From a virus: a stretch of 24,782 nucleotides of DNA. The notes beneath the pieces were generated by a model that saw nothing but the letters and a program-made list of their open reading frames with translations, was not told the origin of the DNA and made no database searches. Numbering within the stretch: position 1 is the first letter of the stretch; every line of letters begins with the position of its first letter. The DNA lies in the IMG/VR virus record IMGVR_UViG_3300032214_000148, positions 1 to 24,782 of that record; one strand, given 5' to 3'. Both the position numbers and the translations under genes were made by a program. Below are positions 13,784 through 21,762 of the stretch, piece by piece.

Positions 13784-14131
13784 ATGAAACTATCTGATAT
13801 CTCAGAAGATCAACAACTCGATGAGTTGTTGCCTGCTCTTGGTGCAGTAGGTTCCGCACTAGGAGGCGCAGCAAAAGCAGCCGGTAGTGCAATAGCTACA
13901 GGAGCAAAGGCAGTAGGAAGCGCAGTAGGCGGTGCTGTCAAACAAGGTGCCCAGGCTATTGGTCAAGGAATGCAACAGGCTACAGATCCTAAAGCTCAGG
14001 CATTGGCAGTTCTACAAACTAAAGAACGCAAGGATGGGATTATGCAGCAGATGAAAGAGATCGATCAGCAGATGCAGGATCTTACCAAACAGAAAAGCGA
14101 ACTACAAAAAGAATTGGCGACTATAAAATGA
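13784..14131 (+). CDS. Ala/Gly-zipper protein with head-targeting-like N-terminus
   Basis: 115 residues in three parts. The N-terminus MKLSDISE-D has an I-S-E site like T4 gp21 cleavage sites. Residues 20-65 are an Ala/Gly-rich low-complexity helix with glycine-zipper spacing (ALGAVGSALGGAAKAAGSAI and onward). Residues 75-115 are a coiled coil (KDGIMQQMKEIDQQMQDLTK). A glycine zipper suggests membrane insertion or helix packing, so an internal head or injected membrane-active protein is conceivable. It starts one base after the upstream gene and overlaps the next by four bases (ATGA). Confidence 0.65.
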   Translation: MKLSDISEDQQLDELLPALGAVGSALGGAAKAAGSAIATGAKAVGSAVGGAVKQGAQAIGQGMQQATDPKAQALAVLQTKERKDGIMQQMKEIDQQMQDLTKQKSELQKELATIK

Positions 14132-14514
14132 GATTTTTTGAATTTGCAGGTGACGACGAAGGTGATAGATTCATTATGGTTCTTAGAAACTATATTGGTC
14201 GTGCGGCATCAAAGAAAGCACCAGCTAATTTAAATTGGAATGGACTAAACAGAGTTCTATCTACCAGTGGTTTTGAATTGACCGCAGACTACGAAACATT
14301 CAAAGCAATGTATGATGGTAGTCCTGCAATTCAGGCAATGGTAAAGAACTTTAACGAACGCGGTATTGAACTTAACGTGCCCGGAGCTCCAGAAGAAGAA
14401 CCTAAAGGTGACGGAACTAAAACTCCAGCAGACAGTCAGGCTGCTGTGGACCAAACTGCCGCATCAGCCGCAGCTGGACAACTTGCTCAAAGTCAGGCCA
14501 CTCCCCAGGCTTGA
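14128..14514 (+). CDS. Hypothetical phage protein, probable head-associated
   Basis: 128 residues. An N-terminal globular part (MRFFEFAGDDEGDRFIMVLR, then VLSTSGFELTADYETFKAMY) is followed by a disordered Ala/Gln/Pro-rich tail from about residue 90. The start (M-R-F-F-E-F) resembles the MRAFEF start of the ligase-like protein, although no (L/I)-x-E site follows at the expected distance. ATGA overlap with the upstream zipper protein. Its stop lies inside the -35 box of the promoter for the exonuclease gene. Function unknown. Confidence 0.62.
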   Translation: MRFFEFAGDDEGDRFIMVLRNYIGRAASKKAPANLNWNGLNRVLSTSGFELTADYETFKAMYDGSPAIQAMVKNFNERGIELNVPGAPEEEPKGDGTKTPADSQAAVDQTAASAAAGQLAQSQATPQA

Positions 14515-14539
14515 CACTCTAAAACAAAACGTGTAATAT
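14511..14539 (+). promoter_or_regulatory. Sigma70 promoter, leaderless or near-leaderless
   Basis: TTGACA (14511-14516, exact), 17-base spacer, TAATAT (14534-14539), with seven bases to the ATG at 14547. No Shine-Dalgarno fits in between. The -35 box overlaps the stop of the preceding late gene. Probably drives early expression of the exonuclease. Confidence 0.75.
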
Positions 14540-14546
14540 ATACAGT

Positions 14547-15281
14547 ATGACTGACATACTAGAATTTACCCCACCGCCTTTCGTTGAGCGATTCCAATAT
14601 AAAAATTGTGTTCAAATCAATGACCCAGTGACACGCAAACGTGTCTATCAAACTCCAGACGGAGAAAGCCTACCTAGCGTGACCACTATCCTTAGTGCTA
14701 CTAAAGATATGACTCACCTAAATGAGTGGAAGAAGCGTGTAGGCGTTGAAAAAGCACAACAAATCACTACAGAAGCCGCCGGTGTTGGTACTGCAATGCA
14801 CTCTAATTTAGAACGCTTTATTGCAGGCATCCAACGTCAACCTGGAAATAATCCTGTTCACGTGCAGGCCAATAAAATGGCCGATGTTATTATTCAAAAC
14901 GGACTTAGCAAAGTTAACGAAGTTTGGGCTATGGAACAGAGTTTGTACTATCCAGGATTGTTCTCTGGAACAACTGATCTTGTAGGTGTACACGAAGGCG
15001 AACCTGCTGTGATGGATTATAAGCAGACTAACAAGCCAAAAAAAGCAGAATGGGTAGAGGATTATTATCTACAGCTAATGGCCTATATTATGGCTCACAA
15101 CGAAGTCTACGGCACTGATATTAAAAAAGGTGTTATCTTTATGTGTAGCAGAGCCTTTGAATACCAGCAATTTACCCTAGAACCTAAAGACTTTAATAAA
15201 TGGCAGGATGCCTGGTTAAGCAAGGTTGAAGAGTACTACACAACGGGTCTGCAAGGGTTGAAGCCTCTACTAACCCAATAA
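14547..15281 (+). CDS. PD-(D/E)xK exonuclease, RecB/MGME1-like
   Basis: 244 residues with the RecB-family nuclease motifs in order: H85 (GTAMH), E130 (WAMEQSLYY), D144 (FSGTTDLVG), D157-Y-K159 (AVMDYKQTN) and Q176-L-M-A-Y180 (YYLQLMAYIM), the QxxxY motif of RecB, Cas4 and MGME1. These residues coordinate Mg2+ for single-strand DNA exonuclease activity. T4-like marine phages often encode such enzymes, thought to act in replication, recombination or host-DNA degradation. Unlike the late genes around it, it has its own sigma70-type promoter, consistent with early expression. Confidence 0.88.
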   Translation: MTDILEFTPPPFVERFQYKNCVQINDPVTRKRVYQTPDGESLPSVTTILSATKDMTHLNEWKKRVGVEKAQQITTEAAGVGTAMHSNLERFIAGIQRQPGNNPVHVQANKMADVIIQNGLSKVNEVWAMEQSLYYPGLFSGTTDLVGVHEGEPAVMDYKQTNKPKKAEWVEDYYLQLMAYIMAHNEVYGTDIKKGVIFMCSRAFEYQQFTLEPKDFNKWQDAWLSKVEEYYTTGLQGLKPLLTQ

Positions 15282-15289
15282 GATAAATA
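15282..15289 (+). promoter_or_regulatory. T4-type late promoter motif
   Basis: GATAAATA right after the exonuclease stop and 22 bases before the tail-spike start at 15311. Confidence 0.55.
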
Positions 15290-15310
15290 CCCTATAACGG
15301 GAATTTATCT

Positions 15311-17260
15311 ATGGCTGTCGTACAGATATCGAAAATACAACAAAGACGCGGGCAAAAACTACTCAACGGAATGCCCCAATTAAGCGCGGCTGAATTAGCC
15401 TGGGCAGTAGACACTCAAGAACTTTTTATAGGTAACGGCAGCGTAGCAGAAGGTGCTCCTTATGTTGGTAACACAAGAATACTAACAGAGCACGATAATT
15501 TACTAGAGCTAGCAGGCAGCTACAAGTTCGCTGAACCAGACGTATCGATCACGGCCAGTGTGTTTAGATCTATACAGTCGAAGATAGACGAGATTGAAGT
15601 TAGCCTGATTGACTTTGGTCCTGAACCCGACCCTAGTACCAATCACACTCCCTATCTAGAAACAGCTCTTACACAGCTTTTTAGAAATGCTGATACTAGG
15701 TTTAGAAAAAAATTAAAGATTCCTAACGGACACTATTATTTTTTTACAGTATTAAAAATACCTAGCAATGTTATCATTGAAGGCGAGACTAGAGACGGTG
15801 TGATATTAGATGTGGGTTCTACTGGAATTGAATTTGTCACCGAAGCTGGAACCGATAGTCTAAATTTTACCAGTACAGATCATCCAGATAATGTTCTAAT
15901 CAGTAATCTAACAATTAATTATGTTACTGGCGAAACTGATATTACAGGACTTAAACATTCTGTATTCAAAGATGTAACTTGGACATCTACCTATGTTCTA
16001 GGTGATACAGTTTCAACTCCTGTGCTGGCTTCTCAGAGCTATGACTTATCTGCTGTGGCAAGTACTGGTAATATTAATATTACTGGCACCGGCGTAACAT
16101 CAGGTACCCTTACTCAAGTTTTTACCAGCAACGTAGTTACTACAGTTAATGATTTGGTTACTGCTTTAAATTCTGACAGTTTATTTGATAATAATTTTGA
16201 AGCTAGTCGTATTGCTGAATCATTGATCATTACGGCTAAAAATACCAGCGGACTGAGTGCTCTTGAGATCGAAACTTATTTCTTGGTTAGAGTTACTCCG
16301 ACTAATACTACAGCACAGTTTGAAGTTGATCCTACTCCTACCCAGGCATCGAGTGGTATTAACAATACTCCGGCTGCACTATCTTGGGAAAATGCCGCAT
16401 ATGGAACAAGAACTACTGAAGTAGTATTTGATGGCTGTGTATTTGAATCTGCTGCTTTGCCTTTAAAGTGTATTCACACCCACGGCGAATCTGATAACTT
16501 TGACACTGAATTAGAATTTAAAGGTTGTACATTTTTTGTTTGCGACACAGGAGTGTATCTCGAAGGTGTGGCCGATAGACAAGTCAACAATTGGGAATTT
16601 ATTGATTGTGTTTTTGAAGAAATTGCCAAACAGGCAGTGTTCGTCACCTATGGTGTTGGCACAATTATTAAAGATACAAAATTTAAAAACGTGGGCAATG
16701 ATACCTTTGGTGCTGCCTATCCTTCTACTGAGATGGTTAAATTTGGCACCAAGTATGGTAACGTGGTTGAGAACTGTCAAAGTGATCGACATCAAGCTGG
16801 CGGGCTAACACTTTTAGATACTAAAGTAGGAGTACCAGAAGTTATCAATGCTGGTAACGTTACTTTCACTAATGATTATTATGCCAGCATATACCTAAGT
16901 GATACCTTTACACCATTGGCTGTTTTTTCATCTCAACAGAGATTTATCATAATTGATTACACTCTAACTTTGGGAGAATACAATAGAAAAGGCGTAATTA
17001 CACTATCGGTTAATGATGATGTTCAACAAACCGATGCTCACGTTGCTATTGCAGATAATTTTACTTATTCGACTAGTTTAGTCGCTGACCCAGGAGGAAA
17101 TATGATTACTAATTTTGAATTCAATGCAGAGTTAAAAGACAATGATGATACCACAGGTGATTCTACTCAAAGTGTTGACACAATATTATTGACATACAAG
17201 AATCCTCTTCAATTTAACTCTACGGGAACAATCTCTTACACAGTAAGATACGGTGTTTGA
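15311..17260 (+). CDS. Tail spike/fibre with Mtd-type N-terminus and beta-helix
   Basis: 649 residues. Residues 3-60 resemble the N-terminal attachment module of major tropism determinant and other tail fibres (ISKIQQRRGQ, then LSAAELAWAVDTQELFIGNG). From about residue 140 a right-handed beta-helix follows, with stacked turns such as NVIIEGETRDGVILDVGS, NVLISNLTINYV, VVFDGCVFES, LEFKGCTFFVCDTGVYLEG and WEFIDCVFEE, as in pectin-lyase-fold tail spikes. A compact domain (about 225-355) interrupts the helix. A C-terminal beta domain (about 540-649) may cap or trimerise it. Host recognition, possibly polysaccharide cleavage, is inferred; no lyase catalytic residues are certain. Overlaps the next gene by eight bases. 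Confidence 0.78.
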   Translation: MAVVQISKIQQRRGQKLLNGMPQLSAAELAWAVDTQELFIGNGSVAEGAPYVGNTRILTEHDNLLELAGSYKFAEPDVSITASVFRSIQSKIDEIEVSLIDFGPEPDPSTNHTPYLETALTQLFRNADTRFRKKLKIPNGHYYFFTVLKIPSNVIIEGETRDGVILDVGSTGIEFVTEAGTDSLNFTSTDHPDNVLISNLTINYVTGETDITGLKHSVFKDVTWTSTYVLGDTVSTPVLASQSYDLSAVASTGNINITGTGVTSGTLTQVFTSNVVTTVNDLVTALNSDSLFDNNFEASRIAESLIITAKNTSGLSALEIETYFLVRVTPTNTTAQFEVDPTPTQASSGINNTPAALSWENAAYGTRTTEVVFDGCVFESAALPLKCIHTHGESDNFDTELEFKGCTFFVCDTGVYLEGVADRQVNNWEFIDCVFEEIAKQAVFVTYGVGTIIKDTKFKNVGNDTFGAAYPSTEMVKFGTKYGNVVENCQSDRHQAGGLTLLDTKVGVPEVINAGNVTFTNDYYASIYLSDTFTPLAVFSSQQRFIIIDYTLTLGEYNRKGVITLSVNDDVQQTDAHVAIADNFTYSTSLVADPGGNMITNFEFNAELKDNDDTTGDSTQSVDTILLTYKNPLQFNSTGTISYTVRYGV

Positions 17261-17678
17261 TCTATATGGTAACGATAGATTAACAGAATGGAAAAAGTTT
17301 AGGGACACTCTGGAAACGGTCCCTAATCCTTTAGAAGAAGTTTCCAAACTTTGGAGCCGAGCTCCGTTTGTTAATCACTATCTCAATCCCCAATGTCCAT
17401 CCAAATGGCCAGATCCTTGGCATTTGGTTCTTGACGGCAAGCTAGACGATCTTGCAATCTGTCTTGGAATGCTGTACACTATTAAATTAACACAGCGGTT
17501 TATGACCACTGTTTGCGAGATACATATGTCTATGCTACCGAGAGATTCGTCCCCTAGATTTTATCTAGTAGTAGATAACTCATATGTTCTCAACTACGAG
17601 CCCAGGAAAATCCACGATCTAACGGTTCTGCAGGACTTCCAAACCAACACCATATGGCGCTGCGATCAGTTGCTATAA
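17253..17678 (+). CDS. Hypothetical T4-like phage protein
   Basis: 141 residues, rich in Trp, Leu and Pro, with PSKWPDPWHLVLDGKLDDLA near residues 49-68 and IWRCDQLL at the end. No recognised motif. I recall comparable proteins near tail-fibre genes of marine T4-like phages. The start lies inside the last codons of the tail spike, so it is probably co-translated and may act in tail appendage assembly, but that is inference from position. Its stop overlaps an exact TATAAATA. Confidence 0.68.
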   Translation: MFDLYGNDRLTEWKKFRDTLETVPNPLEEVSKLWSRAPFVNHYLNPQCPSKWPDPWHLVLDGKLDDLAICLGMLYTIKLTQRFMTTVCEIHMSMLPRDSSPRFYLVVDNSYVLNYEPRKIHDLTVLQDFQTNTIWRCDQLL

Positions 17679-17681
17679 ATA
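17674..17681 (+). promoter_or_regulatory. T4-type late promoter, exact TATAAATA
   Basis: Overlaps the stop codon of the upstream gene and lies 23 bases before nrdA. An RNR operon with a late-type element is notable, since RNR genes are early or middle in T4. Confidence 0.6.
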
Positions 17682-17703
17682 TCGAACTAGAATAGAGACA
17701 TAG

Positions 17704-20040
17704 ATGCAAATAACAGTAATTAAAAGAAGCGGACAAAAAGAACCACTCGCCGTAGAGAAGTGGCAGGCGCAGGTAGCTAAGGTTTGCAAGGGGATAGCAG
17801 ATGTTAGCCAGTCGATGATAGAGATCAAAGCTCAACCTCATTTTTATGATGGTATTACTACAAAAGAAATTGACGGTATTACTCTAAGAGCTATTGTAGA
17901 TCTCATCGACGTCGAACACAATCCTGATGTTGGACACGTTAACTATCAATACGTGGCAGGCAAACAAAGACTTAGTATGCTACGCAAAGATGTCTATGGC
18001 GATTACGAACCTCCACATTTATATGAGATAGTAAAGAAAAATGTAGCCACCGGCCTTTACACTAGTGAACTATTAGAATGGTACTCTGAAGATGATTGGA
18101 ATAGGATGAACGATATGATCGATCATTCTAAAGACGAAGAATACGGTTATGCTGCAATCGAACAACTGATTGAAAAATATCTAGTTAAAAATCGTAGCAC
18201 CAAGGAAATTTATGAAACTCCACAGGTTAGATATATGGTCGCGGCCGCTACTGTATTTCACAAAGAAGAACCGAATGCAGCGAGAATGCGCTACATCAAA
18301 GAATATTACAATGCGGCATCGGATGGCCTATTTACTTTGGCTACTCCTGTGCTTGCTGGGCTTGGCACTCCTACTAAGCAGTTCAGTAGTTGCGTTCTTA
18401 TTCGCAGTGACGATGATCTTGATAGCATTTTTGCTAGCGGAGAGATGATGGCCAAGTATGCCAGCAAACGTGCTGGTATTGGTTTAGAGATTGGACGCTT
18501 ACGTCCATTAGGATCGCCCATCCGTGGTGGTGAGATTATGCACACAGGTATGATACCATTCTTGAAGAAGTGGTTTGGTGACCTACGTTCGTGCAGTCAA
18601 GGAGGCATTCGTAATGCTAGTGCTACTGTATTCTATCCTATTTGGCATCATCAGTTTGATGATCTTATTGTACTTAAGAACAACCAAGGAACAGAAGAAA
18701 CCCGAGTCCGTCATATGGATTATGGGGTTGTGCTTAGTGCCTTCTTCTGGAGACGATTTAAAAACAAACAAGACATAACATTCTTTGATCCAAATGAAGT
18801 GCCTGACTTGTATGAAGCTTTCTACAAGAATACAGAACTGTTTGAAGAATTGTATGTAAAATATGAAAAGCGCAAGGACCTTCGTAAGAAGTCTATGAGC
18901 GCCGAGGAAGTGTTCAAGAGTGGTATACTGAAAGAACGCACAGACACGGGTCGAATATATCTCGTATTCATTGATAATGTAATGAACCAAGGTCCTTTTG
19001 ATCCTGAGTACCACACGATTTATCAAAGTAACTTGTGCTGTGAGATCCTATTACCCACCCGTCCATTTAAGCGATTAGACGACGAGAGTGGACGCATAGC
19101 GTTATGTACACTGGGATCTATCAACTGGGGATCGTTCCGAAATCCAGAGGATATGCGTAGAGCCTGTAGGATTCTACAGCGTAGCCTGTGTAACATTCTT
19201 GACTATCAAGATTTCTTGTCAATTCAAAGTAAATTAAGCAACGACGAGATACAACCATTAGGGATTGGTGTAACTAATCTAGCCTATTGGCACGCCAAGC
19301 GTGGTCTGAGATACGGTGACAAAGATGCACTGGCAGAGGTAAAGTCGTGGATGGAACATCAGGCTTTTTATCTAACAGAAGCCACAGTTGAAATGGCGAA
19401 AGAACGCGGAGCCTGCAAAGATTCAGCATATACACGTTACGGCAAAGGACAGTTTCCTTGGGAACATCGAGCCAAAGGTGTTAATGAGCTTGCAGACTTT
19501 ACTCCTGAACTTGATTGGGAACCTCTACGTAGAGATATGAAAGAGTACGGAGTTAGAAACGCCACCCTTATGGCCATTGCTCCTGTAGAATCTAGCAGCG
19601 TGGTTATCAATTCTACTAATGGTATTGAAATGCCTATGTCGCTTATTAGTACTAAAGAATCTAAGGCAGGTTCGTTCACACAGGTAGTTCCAGAATACAA
19701 TAGGTTGAAGAATAAGTATCAACTAATGTGGGAACAGAAAGACTGCGATGGTTATTTGAAAACTTCTGCGGTACTTGCTGCCTATGTTGATCAAAGTATT
19801 TCAACTAATACATTTTATAACCCCGCACACTTTGCAGATCGCAGAGTGCCTACAACGCTAATTGCTAAGAATTTAATGCAGGCACATATGTGGGGATTAA
19901 AGACATTCTACTATAGTTTAATTAATAAAGCAGGTAGCAAAGCTATCGCCGAACCTACCCCAGAAGTACAGTATAACGGACACAACGGATATCATCTAGA
20001 AATAGAACTAGAAGATGACTGCGAGTCCTGTAAGTTATGA
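17704..20040 (+). CDS. nrdA: Ribonucleoside-diphosphate reductase class Ia, alpha subunit
   Basis: 778 residues, full length for NrdA. It reduces ribonucleoside diphosphates to deoxy forms with the radical supplied by NrdB. Conserved residues: C230 in FSSCVLI and C468 in ALCTLGSIN (redox pair), N443, C445 and E447 in NLCCEI (active site), Y736-Y737 in KTFYYSL (radical transfer), and C773-x2-C776 in the tail CESCKL (shuttle to glutaredoxin or thioredoxin). An N-terminal ATP-cone-like segment (ITVIKRSGQKEPLAVEKW) suggests dATP regulation. First gene of the RNR operon; it overlaps the next gene by four bases and shares the operon with nrdB and a glutaredoxin. Confidence 0.97.
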   Translation: MQITVIKRSGQKEPLAVEKWQAQVAKVCKGIADVSQSMIEIKAQPHFYDGITTKEIDGITLRAIVDLIDVEHNPDVGHVNYQYVAGKQRLSMLRKDVYGDYEPPHLYEIVKKNVATGLYTSELLEWYSEDDWNRMNDMIDHSKDEEYGYAAIEQLIEKYLVKNRSTKEIYETPQVRYMVAAATVFHKEEPNAARMRYIKEYYNAASDGLFTLATPVLAGLGTPTKQFSSCVLIRSDDDLDSIFASGEMMAKYASKRAGIGLEIGRLRPLGSPIRGGEIMHTGMIPFLKKWFGDLRSCSQGGIRNASATVFYPIWHHQFDDLIVLKNNQGTEETRVRHMDYGVVLSAFFWRRFKNKQDITFFDPNEVPDLYEAFYKNTELFEELYVKYEKRKDLRKKSMSAEEVFKSGILKERTDTGRIYLVFIDNVMNQGPFDPEYHTIYQSNLCCEILLPTRPFKRLDDESGRIALCTLGSINWGSFRNPEDMRRACRILQRSLCNILDYQDFLSIQSKLSNDEIQPLGIGVTNLAYWHAKRGLRYGDKDALAEVKSWMEHQAFYLTEATVEMAKERGACKDSAYTRYGKGQFPWEHRAKGVNELADFTPELDWEPLRRDMKEYGVRNATLMAIAPVESSSVVINSTNGIEMPMSLISTKESKAGSFTQVVPEYNRLKNKYQLMWEQKDCDGYLKTSAVLAAYVDQSISTNTFYNPAHFADRRVPTTLIAKNLMQAHMWGLKTFYYSLINKAGSKAIAEPTPEVQYNGHNGYHLEIELEDDCESCKL

Positions 20041-20486
20041 AAACATTAAGAGAATACATTGATTTAATTACAGAGTCAACAGAAGTTAATGATGACTGGT
20101 TCAAAGCCGGAGCATTTAAAACTTTTAAAAGGCCAGCTGAAGAAAAATATGAAATTGCTACAGAACCAGGAACCGTTGACACATTAGAAGGTCCTGTTAG
20201 ATACGAAGCAGGGCATTATATTATGACTGGACCAAAAGGTGAGAAGTATCCCATAAGTCCAGAGAAGTTTAAAAATCTCAAAGACGATCAAGGAGATGGA
20301 GTTGCTACTCCAAAAAAAATCTTTAAAGTAGCTAAACTTGCAGACCACGACGGTGTGCTACACACTAGTTGGGGTGATCTCAAATATACCAAAGGTAACG
20401 ATTACATTGTACGTCACGGCGAAGGCGACTACGGTGCTGTAAAAAAAGATATTTTTAAACAAACATACGAGACATCAAATGAGTAA
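20037..20486 (+). CDS. PGDYG-like protein with capsid-targeting-like N-terminus
   Basis: 149 residues. The N-terminus MKTLREYIDLITE-S matches T4 internal-protein leaders (MKTYQEFIAE-A) in length, charge and the I-T-E cleavage site. The rest has two related repeats: residues about 45-85 (GHYIMTGPKGEKYPISPEKF) and 98-145 (GNDYIVRHGEGDYGAVKKDI). The second holds a GDYG motif like that of the PGDYG family of unknown function. It lies between nrdA and nrdB with overlaps of 4 and 8 bases, which is unusual. Either a packaged head protein has been placed in the RNR operon, or the leader-like N-terminus has another purpose here. Confidence 0.65.
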   Translation: MKTLREYIDLITESTEVNDDWFKAGAFKTFKRPAEEKYEIATEPGTVDTLEGPVRYEAGHYIMTGPKGEKYPISPEKFKNLKDDQGDGVATPKKIFKVAKLADHDGVLHTSWGDLKYTKGNDYIVRHGEGDYGAVKKDIFKQTYETSNE

Positions 20487-21579
20487 ACAACAATATAACC
20501 TAAACACAAAGACAGACTATCTATCACGTAAGATGTTTTTGGACCCAGCAGGTCCAGTTACTATTCAGCGTTTTGAAGAAGTTAAGTACAACAAGATAGC
20601 AGACTTTGAAAAAACTGCTCGTGGTTTTTTCTGGGTTCCAGAAGAAGTCAGCCTTACCAAAGACGCACAGGACTTTAAAGACGCTAGTGATGCAGTTAAG
20701 CATATCTTCACTAGCAACTTACTAAGACAAACAGCATTAGATAGTTTGCAAGGGCGTGGCCCTAGTCAAGTGTTCGCTCCAGTGATCAGTTTGCCAGAGC
20801 TAGAAGCACTTATATATAATTGGACATTCTTCGAAACAAATATTCATAGCCGTAGTTACAGCCACATCATTCGTAATATTTACAATGTGCCCAAGGAAGT
20901 GTTTAACACTATCCACGACACTAAAGAAATTGTAGATATGGCATCCAGTGTTGGCTTGTACTATGATAAACTTCATATGATTAACTGTATTATAGAAACA
21001 GGCGAAAAGATCGACGAAGAAAAACACATCAAGGCAATTTGGATGGCCCTCCACGCCAGCTATGCTCTCGAAGCGTTCCGCTTTATGGTTTCGTTTGCCA
21101 CAAGCCTGGCAATGGTAGAGAACAAGATCTTTATTGGCAACGGCAATATTATTAGCCTAATCTTACAAGACGAACTACTACACAAGGGTTGGACAGCCTT
21201 CTTGATTAACCAAGTTGTAAAAGAAGATCCTCGATTTGCCAAAGTTAAGGCCGAGTGCGAACAAGAAGTCTACGAATTATATCTAGATGTTATTCGCGAA
21301 GAAAAGGACTGGGCTGATTATCTCTTCCATAAAGGTCCCGTGATTGGTTTAAATGCTGGCATTCTAAAAGACTTTGTTGACTACACAGCCGTTGCCGCAC
21401 TAAAGGACATTGGAATCAAATATCACAATCCTGCTCCGAAATCTACTCCTATTCCTTGGTTTAACAAACACAGCGATACCAGCAAGAAACAAACTGCCTT
21501 GCAGGAAAACGAATCGACTAATTATGTTATAGGAGTTATGAGTGACGGTATTGACTATGATGCACTACCGGCGCTATAA
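20479..21579 (+). CDS. nrdB: Ribonucleoside-diphosphate reductase class Ia, beta subunit
   Basis: 366 residues; generates the tyrosyl radical used by NrdA. Di-iron ligands and radical site: D88 (ALDSLQGR), E119, H123, Y127 (FETNIHSRSY), E198 (YALEAFRF), E232 and H235 (QDELLH). The first E/H pair is spaced E-x3-H; E. coli and T4 NrdB have E-x2-H (SETIHSRSY), so one residue (N121) appears added in the metal-binding helix. The C-terminal tail ends in DGIDYDALPAL, the acidic peptide that docks on NrdA. Overlaps the PGDYG-like gene by eight bases. Confidence 0.95.
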   Translation: MSKQQYNLNTKTDYLSRKMFLDPAGPVTIQRFEEVKYNKIADFEKTARGFFWVPEEVSLTKDAQDFKDASDAVKHIFTSNLLRQTALDSLQGRGPSQVFAPVISLPELEALIYNWTFFETNIHSRSYSHIIRNIYNVPKEVFNTIHDTKEIVDMASSVGLYYDKLHMINCIIETGEKIDEEKHIKAIWMALHASYALEAFRFMVSFATSLAMVENKIFIGNGNIISLILQDELLHKGWTAFLINQVVKEDPRFAKVKAECEQEVYELYLDVIREEKDWADYLFHKGPVIGLNAGILKDFVDYTAVAALKDIGIKYHNPAPKSTPIPWFNKHSDTSKKQTALQENESTNYVIGVMSDGIDYDALPAL

Positions 21580-21585
21580 TAAATT

Positions 21586-21753
21586 ATGTATAAAGCACAA
21601 TTCAAAAGTAAAAGCCCTTTCGAGTCCTGGACAAGTATAGGCACCTTTGGTACTGAAGCCGCAGCTATTTCTGCTGCCCTACAGAAAAAACAAAAAGGTG
21701 CTATCCTTGTCAGAGTAGTAGACAACAAGGGTGCTGTAGTTTATTCAAGTTAA
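21586..21753 (+). CDS. Small hypothetical protein (55 aa)
   Basis: 55 residues, basic, with KSPFESWTSIGTFGTEAAAI and a final beta pair (GAILVRVVDNKGAVVYSS). It fills the gap between nrdB and the glutaredoxin (6 bases after the nrdB stop, 9 before the next start). The ribosome site is poor (AATAAATT), so translation may depend on coupling. Similar small proteins are common in T4-like RNR regions as far as I recall. Function unknown. Confidence 0.6.
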   Translation: MYKAQFKSKSPFESWTSIGTFGTEAAAISAALQKKQKGAILVRVVDNKGAVVYSS

Positions 21754-21762
21754 GGAAATAAA

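Noticed and set aside
18583-19026. Leftward 147-codon reading frame inside nrdA
   Set aside because: Antisense to conserved nrdA catalytic sequence; no promoter or ribosome site seen.
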